A model generated the notes under the pieces. The model was not told where the DNA came from and searched no databases. It was given only the letters and a program-made list of their open reading frames with translations. This document shows, in pieces, positions 23,132 through 32,629 of a stretch of 64,000 bases of DNA (the stretch's first letter is position 1; the number at the start of each line of letters is the position of its first letter). The stretch is from Alloprevotella sp. Its GTDB lineage: Bacteria; Bacteroidota; Bacteroidia; Bacteroidales; Bacteroidaceae. A program made the translations under genes and the position numbers. Where the stretch lies: assembly GCA_017477205.1 (NCBI GenBank), contig JAFUXE010000005.1, positions 61,460-125,459 of the forward strand. Direction: 5' to 3'.

Positions 23132-23789
23132 TTTCTTTTGCCATCTTTTCGCGGTTATCGTACGGTACTTACGCAAGGACTATCCCGCACAATTATCTTG
23201 ACATCGCATATCTCCAAATCAGACGTTTCGGGAGGCAGAAAACGGCTTTCCGGGAGGCCCTGAGAGGCGGAAAAGCACCCCCGCGAATGAGGTATGCGCA
23301 CATCTCACATGAAGGTATGCGCACACCTCACCCCGAGATATGCGCACACCTCGAGGCCAGATGTCCCATGTCTCAGACCCACCTATGCGCACCTCTCACC
23401 CCCACCGAAGCACTCCCACGAACCCGCAAATACCGCATCGCATTAACACACAGCCACTTCCGACCTTCCGCACTCCTTGGCGTATTTCCGCGCGGAAGTC
23501 CCCGCCTTTACTTCTGCGCCCGCCATCCTCCACCAAACGCACGCTTTTCTTTACGTTTCAAAGAGGAGGGCTCCGTACAATAAACCATCGGGAAAGGTAT
23601 CTGCAATGCCGCTATAGGCATACCAACCATACAAAGCCCATCAGCGGACGCGAAGCCTCGCGTCCGCTGGCTGGTTACAAAAGAACTATAGTCTTGCTAA
23701 TTATGGTGCTGCACGGATGTAAATTTAGACAAAATTGCTTAAACAACGCGCAAAATATCGTTGAGTGGCATAGGTTTGAGAGAACTGAG
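23132..23789. other. non-coding interval with repeat array
   Basis: Roughly 660 bases between the beta-helix gene and the AbiE pair. Open frames through here have no start or family features and read through repeats. The part 23293-23406 is a 23-bp array (listed separately). The base composition shifts toward AT from about 23690, at the edge of the toxin-antitoxin region. Confidence 0.6.
23293..23406. repeat. 23-bp tandem array with core TATGCGCACAYCTC
   Basis: Units start at 23293, 23316, 23339 (each 23 bp: TATGCGCACATCTCACATGA, TATGCGCACACCTCACCCCG, TATGCGCACACCTCGAGGCC plus three bases), a degenerate one at 23362 and another at 23384. A related core TGCGCACATCT appears in the 22-bp pair at 36010-36053. 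Confidence 0.85.
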
Positions 23790-24866
23790 CTATTTTACCT
23801 GCTCAACTCTATTGTACACTTTGGGAACCTCTATTGCTCTAAACAGGCCTTGAAGATTCCTAATCCTTTCTATTAAATCTCCGAAATTCAAAGCTTGTCC
23901 GTAAGTGAAACTCTCTTTCATCTCGTTATAGTCCGTCTCATAAGCAGGTAACAGTTCATTACTTGGTACAATCTGAATATTCGCTGGTAGTTCCTTGTCA
24001 TAATCCACAGAACCAACATGATAGAACTTGCGTCTATGCCCGACAATCTCATGGTAGAGAGTTATATCACCGAGAGCCTTTGCTGCATATGGGGTTTGCA
24101 TCAGTTTCTCCAAGTCATAGAAATGACGTGTCATTCTGTGCGTCCTCGGTTTGTCCTTTTGGAACTCTTCACACAAGAGGAAAGCTTTTTCCAAGAAAGT
24201 TCTGGCAGGGCTTACGGTACGAATTGTCTGAACGAGGTCGGAATCCACGTCCTCATCCTTGAACGTTTGTTCTATGAGTGATGAAATTCTTCTCATCTCG
24301 TAAGGCTCAGACATAGACAATACGCTAATCTCCACTTTAACCGTCGGTATCGCGTATGCGGCTTGGCTATCGTAGAGTGAAGGGTATTGTATGTAAAGCA
24401 CAGAAGGGTCTTTATCATGTGGAACCTTTCCTGACTCGCCATTTTCACTGACAATATCATTTTCTGTGAGAACAGTAACTTCAAGTCCCATCTCAGATAG
24501 TTTATCTACTAACTCGTCCTTGAACTCACCAAACAGGAAATCCTGCCCTTTCTCTCTGAGATTATGGATCTGGGTATTGCTGGTGCAATTTGCACAAGAC
24601 AGTTGCTTGACATTCAAGAAATAGTCACGGCTCAATGCCAAGTCGATATCCTCACTAAAACGGTTGATAATATCCCAGCCTTTACTTAAACTCGTGCCAC
24701 CCTTGAATAAAAGGTATTCTGATACACTGGTATGAAAAAGGGCATACAACACTGCAGTTACCCACCAGTCCTTCTCGGCTGCAGCTTCATCAATCTGCCG
24801 CGCCTCAACCACACCTTGTATCATAGCCTTTCGCTCGTCAAGCGAAAAATCAATCCATTTGCTCAT
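23790..24866 (-). CDS. AbiEii-type nucleotidyltransferase toxin
   Basis: 358 residues from ATG at 24866, which overlaps the antitoxin stop (ATGA). This start is preferred over ATG 24902, inside the antitoxin gene. Nucleotidyltransferase signature: 'LFKGGTSLSKGWDIINRFSE' followed by 'DIDLALSRDYF' (GGTSLSK and SEDIDLAL, the metal-binding pair), 'PTVKVEISVLSMSEPYE' as the third acidic strand, and 'SPARTFLEKAFLL'. The family is the toxin half of type IV AbiE systems, which act in phage abortive infection by modifying tRNA or a related substrate. The gene is notably more AT-rich than its neighbours, suggesting horizontal gain. Confidence 0.88.
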   Translation of the reverse strand: MSKWIDFSLDERKAMIQGVVEARQIDEAAAEKDWWVTAVLYALFHTSVSEYLLFKGGTSLSKGWDIINRFSEDIDLALSRDYFLNVKQLSCANCTSNTQIHNLREKGQDFLFGEFKDELVDKLSEMGLEVTVLTENDIVSENGESGKVPHDKDPSVLYIQYPSLYDSQAAYAIPTVKVEISVLSMSEPYEMRRISSLIEQTFKDEDVDSDLVQTIRTVSPARTFLEKAFLLCEEFQKDKPRTHRMTRHFYDLEKLMQTPYAAKALGDITLYHEIVGHRRKFYHVGSVDYDKELPANIQIVPSNELLPAYETDYNEMKESFTYGQALNFGDLIERIRNLQGLFRAIEVPKVYNRVEQVK

Positions 24867-25462
24867 TGCTTTATTCCTTTCTTTATAACTTGTCGCATCC
24901 ATACAGGAGCCAACAACAAATCGTGCTCTATTGTGTCAGTTTCAGGAGTTTCCGTGAACAGTTGTCCGATCCTCGTTTCAACATCTTGAGTGATGTTATG
25001 CTCACCAATGCTGCGTAATGCCTGTACCAATTCTGGCATCAAACGTCCTCGGAATGCAAAGTTCTTAGGTGCCCCATGCTTCAGGGTCACTGTTCGATTC
25101 CCTAATTTCAACTTTCGCCCAGACCCAGTAGTCAGAAAAATGGTATTCATGGGTACTTGCGTTGAGAATCCCAAGCGGTTAGCGGCTGTGGCTCCAGAAG
25201 GTATAACTTTTGCCTTATCTCGTTTCGCAATCTCTTTCACTAATTCGTAAGCAGAAGGGTAAAGGACGCCAAAACGTGTCTTACGTGCCTTGACATACAC
25301 ACCTTTGGCTATACGCGTAATCAATCCGTCTTTCTCGAATATGGCGAGCAGCTTTGTGACGTACTCGACATCATACTGAGGGAAAGAAGAGACAAAGAAT
25401 ATCTCGCCAGACTTACTGCGAGTAATCCTTTTCCTAATCTGTTGTACTACTGCATTCTCCAT
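24863..25462 (-). CDS. AbiEi-like antitoxin (DUF6088 type)
   Basis: 199 residues from ATG at 25462. A winged-helix N-terminus ('GEIFFVSSFPQYDVEYVTKL', 'FEKDGLITRIAKGVYVK') is followed by an AbiEi-like domain ('AKVIPSGATAANRLGFSTQV', 'NTIFLTTGSGRKLKLGNRTV', 'LKHGAPKNFAFRGRLMPELV'). It is predicted to neutralise the downstream toxin and repress its own promoter. The overlap ATGA with the toxin start indicates coupled translation. Upstream bases to 25543 are AT-rich and hold no better start. Confidence 0.82.
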   Translation of the reverse strand: MENAVVQQIRKRITRSKSGEIFFVSSFPQYDVEYVTKLLAIFEKDGLITRIAKGVYVKARKTRFGVLYPSAYELVKEIAKRDKAKVIPSGATAANRLGFSTQVPMNTIFLTTGSGRKLKLGNRTVTLKHGAPKNFAFRGRLMPELVQALRSIGEHNITQDVETRIGQLFTETPETDTIEHDLLLAPVWMRQVIKKGIKQ

Positions 25463-25650
25463 TGATTGTATATATATTATTACGGTCGGAATGATAACAA
25501 ATATTTCCGACCGCAAATGTATGAAATTTATCTCAAACAACAATGCTTTAAGTGTTGTAATTCGGACCTATCGGCAAATTATAGCGTTTTTCTTGTTGTA
25601 TAGAAGGCGTCCGCTGATGGGTTATACAACACCCTTCTGCATAAAGGGAA

Positions 25651-26790
25651 TCACCACGCCTTGAGGTTTCCCTTTGAGGTGGTGAGGCTGGCGTCGCCGG
25701 TATAGATGACGTTAAGGCGTTCGGAGGGGGTGGAGGAGAGAGCTGCCCACTTCGTCAGGCCGCGGAAGAAGTCCGGGGAGAACGTGGCTCCGGACTTGAC
25801 TTCGTAGGCCGTGACACGGTCCCCTTCGTATTTGAGGAGATCCACCTCGTTGCCCTGGCTGTCACGCCAGAAGCGGAGGTCGGCATCGTGCCCATTGTGC
25901 CACGCGTCCTTGAGAAACTCGTTGATAACCATGTTCTCAAACAGCCCGCCACGCAGGAAGTGGGAGGTGAGCTGGCTGGCATCGCTGACGTCAAGCAGGG
26001 AACAGGCTAGCCCCGTATCGTAGAAATACAGTTTCGGACTCTTGACAATACGCTTGGAGAAGTTGTTCCAATCGGGACGCAACAGATAGCATATATAGCT
26101 GGCTTCCAATACGGAAATCCACGCTGAGGCCGTGGCAACAGAGATACCGGCTTCGCTCGCCAAGGAGGACAGATTGAGCAACTGGCCGATGCGACCGGCA
26201 CAGAGCTTGACGAAACGGACAAAGCGGCTAAGGTCACCAATGTTTTTCAGTTGCCGGACATCACGTTCCACGTAGGTTTGTATGTAGAACGGATAGTAGT
26301 CCGTAGGGAATATACCCTTGTCGTATATACGCGGATAGCCTCCCGTAAAGATTTCCTCGTTGACTGTCTGCGGAAGGATTCCGACCGCTCGCATTTCCGC
26401 ATGGGAGAAGGGCAGGAGCTTCACGATAGCCGTGCGTCCGGCAAGCGACTGGTTGATATGCTCCATCAGCTGGAAGTTCTGCGAGCCTGCCAGGAGATAC
26501 ATACCTGCCTGATCGGCGTTGTCCACATGCGTCTGCAAATAGGAAAAGAGGGAGGGCACGCGCTGCGCCTCGTCTATGATGACATGGCTGTTGTAGGTGG
26601 CAAGGAAACCACGCGGATCTGTCTGAGCAAACTCACGTATATCCAAATCCTCAAGCGACACATACGTGTACTCAGGGAACGCATGCTTGAGCAACGTGGA
26701 CTTTCCCGACTGTCTGGGGCCTGACAACGTGACGATGGGATAAAGTCCGGCGAGCTGCACAATGCGATTCTTTAGTGTTCTTTCTATCAT
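25651..26790 (-). CDS. AAA+ ATPase with DUF4143 domain
   Basis: 379 residues from ATG at 26790. An N-terminal AAA domain has Walker A 'LSGPRQSGKSTLLKHAFP' (about 22-39), Walker B 'HVIIDEAQRVPSLF' and 'YLLAGSQNFQLMEHINQSLA'. A winged-helix region follows ('LSSLASEAGISVATASAWIS') and then DUF4143 ('KLYFYDTGLACSLLDVSD', 'GGLFENMVINEFL', 'LRFWRDSQGNEVDLLKYEG', 'TAYEVKSGATFSPDFFRG'), whose last part is restriction-endonuclease-like (D-E-V-K pattern). These proteins are widespread in Bacteroidetes; the role is unknown, perhaps defence or DNA repair. It is next to the AbiE pair. Direct repeats overlap its promoter. Confidence 0.88.
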   Translation of the reverse strand: MIERTLKNRIVQLAGLYPIVTLSGPRQSGKSTLLKHAFPEYTYVSLEDLDIREFAQTDPRGFLATYNSHVIIDEAQRVPSLFSYLQTHVDNADQAGMYLLAGSQNFQLMEHINQSLAGRTAIVKLLPFSHAEMRAVGILPQTVNEEIFTGGYPRIYDKGIFPTDYYPFYIQTYVERDVRQLKNIGDLSRFVRFVKLCAGRIGQLLNLSSLASEAGISVATASAWISVLEASYICYLLRPDWNNFSKRIVKSPKLYFYDTGLACSLLDVSDASQLTSHFLRGGLFENMVINEFLKDAWHNGHDADLRFWRDSQGNEVDLLKYEGDRVTAYEVKSGATFSPDFFRGLTKWAALSSTPSERLNVIYTGDASLTTSKGNLKAW

Positions 26791-26812
26791 GGCTTTCACT
26801 TCTTTTCGGCGG

Positions 26813-26909
26813 CAAAGATAGTATATCCGATTAAAAGATTGCAAAGAATCCTTGCAAATTTTCAGTCCGATTAAAAGATTGCAAAGAATCCTTGCAAATT
26901 TTTAATCGA
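26813..26909 (-). promoter_or_regulatory. promoter with two 37-bp direct repeats upstream of the ATPase gene
   Basis: Leftward, TATCTTTG (26820 to 26813) is the -7 box and TTTG within TTCTTTGCAATC lies 21 bases upstream. Overlapping this are two identical 37-bp copies (26826-26862 and 26866-26902) containing TTGCAAAGAATCCTTGCAA; the second copy also has CGATTAAAA paired with TTTTAATCG. The spacing of 40 bp and internal symmetry suggest operators for a DNA-binding protein. Confidence 0.6.
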
Positions 26910-27076
26910 TAACACAACTATTATATAATAAGGAGGAGGGTTCCCAGAGGTGTTTTTCCGGGAGCCTTCGCCATGAACATCCTCGTTTCATGGGAGAGGA
27001 ATGGGGAAAACGAGGAATTTGCGGGTTCTCTCCGCACATTTTCCCCTTCGCCGCGGCGTATTTCACAAATAAGCCT

Positions 27077-27084
27077 TACATTTG
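27077..27084 (+). promoter_or_regulatory. -7 box for the choice-of-anchor J protein gene
   Basis: TACATTTG matches TAnnTTTG, about 67 bases before ATG 27152. AGGAGGAAC at 27100-27108 lies in the leader, too far from the start to serve as its ribosome-binding site. Confidence 0.45.
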
Positions 27085-27151
27085 CAACTCCAAACACAGG
27101 AGGAACAAACAATACACTTGACTTATACATTCACAAAAAACGCAAAACGAG

Positions 27152-30124
27152 ATGAAAAGAACAATCCTTGCACTTGCTTATGCAGCCCTTTGTCCGATAT
27201 GGATTTTTGCACAGGCAGTAGGGGACGCCCTCGTGCCTCCCTTCACGGAAGACTTCAGTACGCCGGAGGGCTTTGACCGCTTCAGCGTCATCAATGCCAA
27301 CGGCGACATGGTGGACGACACTACTGCCGTGACGTGGTACTTCGATGCGGACCGTCTGACGGCCTCCTACACGTACAACAAGCTACAGACCACCATCGGC
27401 GCGGACGACTGGCTCATCACGCCGCCCCTGCAATTGGAAGGCGGACGCAGCTACACGCTGACGTTCCAGGCGTGGTCCGCAAACGGCAACCGTCTGCCGG
27501 AACGCCTGGAGGTGAAGCTGGGAACGGCGGCAACCGTCGAGGGCATGACGCAAAGCATCATGGCGCCGACCCTGCTGCAAAACGCCACGTCGTCCACGCG
27601 CATAGACTTCAGCTTCGACAACATCAGCATCCCGGAGGACGGCGTCTATTACATCGGCTTCCATGCCATGAGCGACCCCGACCACTTCCGTCTGATGCTG
27701 GACGACATATCCCTGACGGCGAATCCCTTTGACGCGGCACCGGCAGAGGTGACCGACCTGAAGGCCACGGCTGCGGCGAAGGGCGCCTTGCAGGCCACCA
27801 TCAGCTTCAAGGCACCGACGCTGACCGTGGAAGGCGGCGCGCTTTCGTCCCTGAGCCGCATAGAGGTGATGCGCGGGGAGACCCCGGTGCACACGTTCAC
27901 GGCACCTGCGCCCGGCGAGGTGCTGAGCTGCGAGGACACCGCCGTGCCCGAAAGCGGACTATACACCTACAGCGTCACGGCCTATAACGACAGCGGCTTC
28001 GGCGGCAGCGTGGAGGCCACGACATACGTCGGCATCGACACGCCGCTGCGACCGCAGAACGCCATTGCGAACGACCGTCAGACGAGCGTCGGCCTCACCT
28101 GGGATGCCGTCAGCGAAACGGGCGTGAACGGCGGCTACGTGGACCCTGCACAGGTGCAGTATGTCGTCTACACGATGGAAGGCGGCTACGTGGTGGACGA
28201 ACTGCTGATGACGGCGGCAGGTGCCGTGGGTGCCACCGTGGAGCAAAACACGGAAGAAGGCTCGCAGGAGCTGCGCCAGTTTGCCATCGCGGCCGTCAAC
28301 GAGGCCGGAAAGAGCGACTACGGCGTGGCAGCCCTTGTCATGGGTGCCAGCTACCGCCTCCCCTTCGAGGAGCACTTCACCGGCGGCGAAGCCCAGAACT
28401 ACTGGTTCCGCTACAGCACGGCCGGCATCACACCCGTATTCGAGAAGTTCTCCGCGGACGGAGACAACTCCTGCTACGTGCTGAACGGCGAGCAGGCAGG
28501 TGCCGAGGCACGCTTCATATCGGGGAAAATCTCCCTGCGCGGAGCCGTGAACCCCACCCTCCTGTTCCACCATCAGGGCGTACCGGCCTCCCGCTCAAGC
28601 CTCATCGTGGAGGTACAGAAAGCAGACGGCAGCGTGGAGGCTCTCCTCACGAAAGACTACAGCAAACTGAGCGGCGAGCCTGCATGGACGCAGGAAGTGG
28701 TGTCGCTGGAGAAATACCTTGGCGAGCGCTATGTGCTGGTGTCCTTCCACTTCGTGGCCGGTGAGGCTGAGACGGCGGTGGCCCTGGACAACGTGCGCGT
28801 CATGGACCTTCTGGAATATGACCTCAGCGCAAGCATCAGCGCCCCGCAGAGTGCCGCGAAAGGCATGGAGACGAAACTGGGCGTCACGGTGAAGAACGAG
28901 GGCGGCGAGACGGCCGACGGCTACCGCGTACGCCTCCTTGCCGACGGCCAGACGCTGCTGGACCAGCGCGTCACAGAGCCCCTCACGGCACAGGCAGAGC
29001 GCACCTTCAACGTGGGCATCACCATACCGCCCACCACGACGGCGGAAACCGTCAGCCTGCAGGCCACCGTGGACTTCGACTACGACCTGAACGACGGCAA
29101 CAACACGGCAGAAGCCACGATGCTCGTAAAGAGCTCGGGCTATCCCGCAGCGGAAAACCTGCAGGCGACAAGCGCCGCAGGCGGCGTCACCCTGACATGG
29201 GCACAGCCCAGCTCCACCTCGCGCCTCTACACGGAGGACTTCGAGGGCGACGCCTTCACGCCCTTCTCCATCGGCGGCATCGCCCAGGGACAGAAGGAGG
29301 GACAGATTGGCGACTGGAGGCTCTACGACGGCGACAACGCCATCACCTTCCAGTTTGACCGCGAACCGATGTACGAGAATGCCGGAGGCGTGATGGCATG
29401 GCAGGTGTTCGAACCCCGCCTGGCCTACGACATGACGTCCGACCTGAAGCGCGGCTACCTGGCCCACAGCGGCGAACGCTACCTGATATCCGTGCAGGCC
29501 ACGGACGGCGGCTACAACGCCAGCCGCAGCGACGACTGGCTCATCTCCCCGCGCCTGAGCGGCGAGGAACAGGAAATCAGCTTCTTCGCAAAGGAAGTTT
29601 CCACCTCGTTCGAGCAGGAACACTTTGAACTCTACTACAGCACCACAGGTCCCAACATCCTGAACTTCACCTCCTGCGGCGAGGGCCGTCTGGACAGCGA
29701 GAAGTGGACGGAGCTGAAATTCACCGTACCGGCCGGCACGCGCTACTTCGCCATCCGCAAGGTGACGGAGGACGGCTTCGGCATGTTCGTGGACGACTTC
29801 ACCTACCGCGTGACGGCGGGTGCCGTTACGGAATACCGTATCTATCGCGACAACGAACTCATCGGCAGTGTGGCCGGCGACGACGTACTGCGCTACCTTG
29901 ACACCACCGGCGGCGAACACGACTACGCCGTCACCGTGGTCTATAGCGACGGCACGGAGAGCGACGCCGTAAGCACAAGCACGAAGGTGGGCATCAGCGT
30001 CATTGGACAAGCTGACAACTCACAATCCGCCAACTGCTACGACCTGCAAGGTCGCCGCGTCCGCTCAGCCCAACAGCCCAAGGGCGTATATATCATCGGA
30101 CAGGACAAGGTACTTGTCAAATAA
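27152..30124 (+). CDS. exported adhesin-like protein with cleaved-adhesin/choice-of-anchor J domains, FN3 repeats and T9SS-like tail
   Basis: 990 residues. A signal peptide (about 1-21, 'LALAYAALCPIWIFAQ') is followed by a choice-of-anchor J (cleaved adhesin) domain (about 25-190, 'DDWLITPPLQLEGGRSYTL', 'DGVYYIGFHAMSDPDHFRLM'), fibronectin-III-like domains (about 198-390), a second beta-sandwich, a CARDB-like domain (about 555-665, 'GVTVKNEGGETADGYRVRLL'), and another adhesin domain (about 690-890, 'SDDWLISPRLSGEEQEISFF'). The C-terminus 'CYDLQGRRVRSAQQPKGVYI' is a T9SS-like sorting tail. It is probably a surface-exposed binding or Kgp/Rgp-adhesin-like protein. A C10 peptidase gene follows 12 bases later, so the two may be co-secreted. 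Confidence 0.82.
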   Translation: MKRTILALAYAALCPIWIFAQAVGDALVPPFTEDFSTPEGFDRFSVINANGDMVDDTTAVTWYFDADRLTASYTYNKLQTTIGADDWLITPPLQLEGGRSYTLTFQAWSANGNRLPERLEVKLGTAATVEGMTQSIMAPTLLQNATSSTRIDFSFDNISIPEDGVYYIGFHAMSDPDHFRLMLDDISLTANPFDAAPAEVTDLKATAAAKGALQATISFKAPTLTVEGGALSSLSRIEVMRGETPVHTFTAPAPGEVLSCEDTAVPESGLYTYSVTAYNDSGFGGSVEATTYVGIDTPLRPQNAIANDRQTSVGLTWDAVSETGVNGGYVDPAQVQYVVYTMEGGYVVDELLMTAAGAVGATVEQNTEEGSQELRQFAIAAVNEAGKSDYGVAALVMGASYRLPFEEHFTGGEAQNYWFRYSTAGITPVFEKFSADGDNSCYVLNGEQAGAEARFISGKISLRGAVNPTLLFHHQGVPASRSSLIVEVQKADGSVEALLTKDYSKLSGEPAWTQEVVSLEKYLGERYVLVSFHFVAGEAETAVALDNVRVMDLLEYDLSASISAPQSAAKGMETKLGVTVKNEGGETADGYRVRLLADGQTLLDQRVTEPLTAQAERTFNVGITIPPTTTAETVSLQATVDFDYDLNDGNNTAEATMLVKSSGYPAAENLQATSAAGGVTLTWAQPSSTSRLYTEDFEGDAFTPFSIGGIAQGQKEGQIGDWRLYDGDNAITFQFDREPMYENAGGVMAWQVFEPRLAYDMTSDLKRGYLAHSGERYLISVQATDGGYNASRSDDWLISPRLSGEEQEISFFAKEVSTSFEQEHFELYYSTTGPNILNFTSCGEGRLDSEKWTELKFTVPAGTRYFAIRKVTEDGFGMFVDDFTYRVTAGAVTEYRIYRDNELIGSVAGDDVLRYLDTTGGEHDYAVTVVYSDGTESDAVSTSTKVGISVIGQADNSQSANCYDLQGRRVRSAQQPKGVYIIGQDKVLVK

Positions 30125-30136
30125 GCTATTAAGTAC

Positions 30137-32614
30137 ATGAAGATTCTCAGGTTCTCTTTTCTTCTCATCTGCGCCATTGGGCTCACGCTTTCCGCCTCCG
30201 CGCGGCAGCGTCCCAAGGCGCAGATGCGCAACCGCGCACAGAGCGTACTTGCACAGTTCGGGCATAAGGGCGGGACTGCTCCGCAGGAACTCAAGGCCGT
30301 GGCGGGCTACAGCGTCTTCGGCTATACGGACGGCGGTTACGTAGTCCTCTCCACGAGCGACCTCCTGCCCGAAGTCCTCGGCTATGCCCCCACGCGCTTT
30401 GCGGACGAAGGCAACAGAAACTTCCAGTGGTGGCTTGCGCAGGTGGACAGCATCGCAGCGGAGGCCGAGCGCACGGGGACAGCACCCGCTGCCACCCTCC
30501 GCGCACCGGACACGTCGCGCTTTCCCAGCAGTGTCCCCGCCATGCTGACATGCCAATGGGGACAGGAAGAGCCTTACTGGACGCTATGTCCGCGCGACCC
30601 GCTCTACGGCACATGCTACACGGGATGCGTGGCCACGGCGATGGCACAAATCCTTTACTACCACAAGTTCCCGCCCCACGGCTACGGCACGCGCACCATC
30701 ACCTACCCGCTCAACGGCGAGAACGTGAAAACCACCGTGACGGCAGACTTCGGCAATACGACCTACGATTGGGCGCACATGCGCGACAGCTACAGCGGTA
30801 GCTACACGCAGCAGGAGGCTGACGCCGTGGCCACGCTGATGATGCACTGCGGCGTGGCGGCACGCATGAACTACTCCACCTCGGGCAGCGGTGCCTACAC
30901 GGGCGACGCGGCAGCAGGGCTGCGGGAGTATTTCGGCATCAAGGCCGCCCGCGCCTGCCGACGCTCTGACTACGTGGACAGCGACTGGATGGACATGGTC
31001 TATACGGAACTCAGCGAGCACCGCCCCATCCTCTACGGTGCCGTGGACATGTCGAACTTCGGTGGCGGCCATGCCTTCGTCCTTGACGGCTACAATGCAC
31101 AAGGGCTCTTCCACGTGAACTGGGGATGGGACGGCGACGCCGACGGATACTATGACATCAACATACTGAACCCGAAGACCTACCGCTTTGCCGACGATCA
31201 GGACATGATTATCGGCATCTACGGCAAGCAGATGGAGCTCATCGAAGGCAACGTCCACGTGGCGGAGCCGGGAACTCTTGCCGCATACTTCGAGGCGGAG
31301 GAGGCTTTGCAATATGCCACGCTCAGCGTTTCGGGAACACTCAACGGCGACGACCTGCGCCAGCTGCGATACATGGCCGGACGCGATGCGCAGGGACATA
31401 CGACGACGGGGAACCTCCACAGCCTTGACCTCTCCGCAGCGCACTTCGTGGCGGGAGGGAGCACGTTCCTTGCCGAAGGTTCCACGCAATACGCCACTTC
31501 CGACGGCGAACTTCCGGCCCGTGCCTTTTACGGCTGCCAGGCGCTTGAAAGCCTGACGCTGCCTGCCGGGCTGAAACGCTGGGGAGAAGGCGCATTGGCC
31601 ATGTGCTTCAAGTTGCAGGAGGTACACATAGGGACGCCCGCAGAGGATGCAGAGTTCTACGTGGACGGCGACGTCGTCCTGACAAAGGACAGCACCCGCG
31701 TACTCGCCGTGCTGCCCTCCGCCACGGGACGCCTGCAGGTTCCCATGGGCGTGCGCTCACTTGGCAACTACGCCCTGGCCGGATGCCGCAACCTGACGTC
31801 GCTACGCCTGCCGTCCACATTAGAGCAGCTTGGCGACTATGCCCTTTACTATTGCAGCGGACTGACGGAGCTCCGCGTCTATACGCTGAGCGTGCCCGCC
31901 GTGGGCAGCAACACCTTTGCCTCCGTAGATCCCGCGAAATGCCAGCTGGCGGTGCGCCGCGACATGTTGTCCGCCTTCCGTACCACCACGGGATGGAACA
32001 CGTTCGCGCAGAACGCACGCGAGTTCTACACCATCATTCGTCCCCGCAACTCCACCCGCGAATACGGTGACGGGAATCCCGTCTTCGGCTACACGCTGGA
32101 GGGCGACGACGTGGAGGGTGAGCCACTCCTTGAGACCGATGCCCTGCAGACGTCGCCCGTCGGGCGCTATGTCATCACGGCCAGTGCCGGCAGCATCACG
32201 GACGAGGCGGTGGAATACGCGGAAGGCACGCTCATCGTGCGCCGCGCACCCCTCACGCTGCGTCCCGCCGACTGCACCATCGCGCAGGGCGAGGCTCTCC
32301 CTGCGTTCACGCTGCTCTACGAAGGGCTGAAGAACGAAGAGACGGAGCCCGGTTTCACGGAACTGCCCCTCATCTCCACCACGGCGACCTCCGCATCGCC
32401 CGTGGGACAATACCCCATCACGGTGACTGGCGGCGAGGCTCCAAACTACAACCTCTCCTACGCCGAAGGCGTACTCTCCATCACGGAGAACAGCGGCATC
32501 CTCTCCCCCGTCCTTCAGGCAGACGAGAACTTCCGCGACCTTCAGGGACGGCGCGTCCCTGTGCCGTCGAGGGGCGTGTTTATCCTTAACGGCAGAAAGA
32601 TGCTTATTAAATAA
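30137..32614 (+). CDS. C10-family cysteine peptidase with LRR and MBG-like domains
   Basis: 825 residues with a signal peptide (about 1-23). A pro-region with the Spi/streptopain-propeptide pattern ('GYSVFGYTDGGYVVLSTSDL', 'PEVLGYAPTRF', about 55-90) precedes the C10 catalytic domain: nucleophile in 'CYTGCVATAMAQILYYHKFP' (C164), active His in 'GGGHAFVLDGYNAQGLFHVN' (H312) and 'NWGWDGDADGYYDI'. BspA-type leucine-rich repeats (about 395-635) and two MBG-like beta-grasp domains ('VGRYVITASAGSITDEAVEY', 'VGQYPITVTGGEAPNYNLSY') follow, with a T9SS-like tail 'RDLQGRRVPVPSRGVFIL'. Relatives include SpeB, interpain and periodontain. A secreted protease with a binding tail is inferred. Confidence 0.88.
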   Translation: MKILRFSFLLICAIGLTLSASARQRPKAQMRNRAQSVLAQFGHKGGTAPQELKAVAGYSVFGYTDGGYVVLSTSDLLPEVLGYAPTRFADEGNRNFQWWLAQVDSIAAEAERTGTAPAATLRAPDTSRFPSSVPAMLTCQWGQEEPYWTLCPRDPLYGTCYTGCVATAMAQILYYHKFPPHGYGTRTITYPLNGENVKTTVTADFGNTTYDWAHMRDSYSGSYTQQEADAVATLMMHCGVAARMNYSTSGSGAYTGDAAAGLREYFGIKAARACRRSDYVDSDWMDMVYTELSEHRPILYGAVDMSNFGGGHAFVLDGYNAQGLFHVNWGWDGDADGYYDINILNPKTYRFADDQDMIIGIYGKQMELIEGNVHVAEPGTLAAYFEAEEALQYATLSVSGTLNGDDLRQLRYMAGRDAQGHTTTGNLHSLDLSAAHFVAGGSTFLAEGSTQYATSDGELPARAFYGCQALESLTLPAGLKRWGEGALAMCFKLQEVHIGTPAEDAEFYVDGDVVLTKDSTRVLAVLPSATGRLQVPMGVRSLGNYALAGCRNLTSLRLPSTLEQLGDYALYYCSGLTELRVYTLSVPAVGSNTFASVDPAKCQLAVRRDMLSAFRTTTGWNTFAQNAREFYTIIRPRNSTREYGDGNPVFGYTLEGDDVEGEPLLETDALQTSPVGRYVITASAGSITDEAVEYAEGTLIVRRAPLTLRPADCTIAQGEALPAFTLLYEGLKNEETEPGFTELPLISTTATSASPVGQYPITVTGGEAPNYNLSYAEGVLSITENSGILSPVLQADENFRDLQGRRVPVPSRGVFILNGRKMLIK

Positions 32615-32629
32615 TAATGTGACCGTATC

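Noticed and set aside
23293..23406. Possible CRISPR array
   Set aside because: Units are contiguous at 23 bp without unique spacers, and no cas genes are visible.
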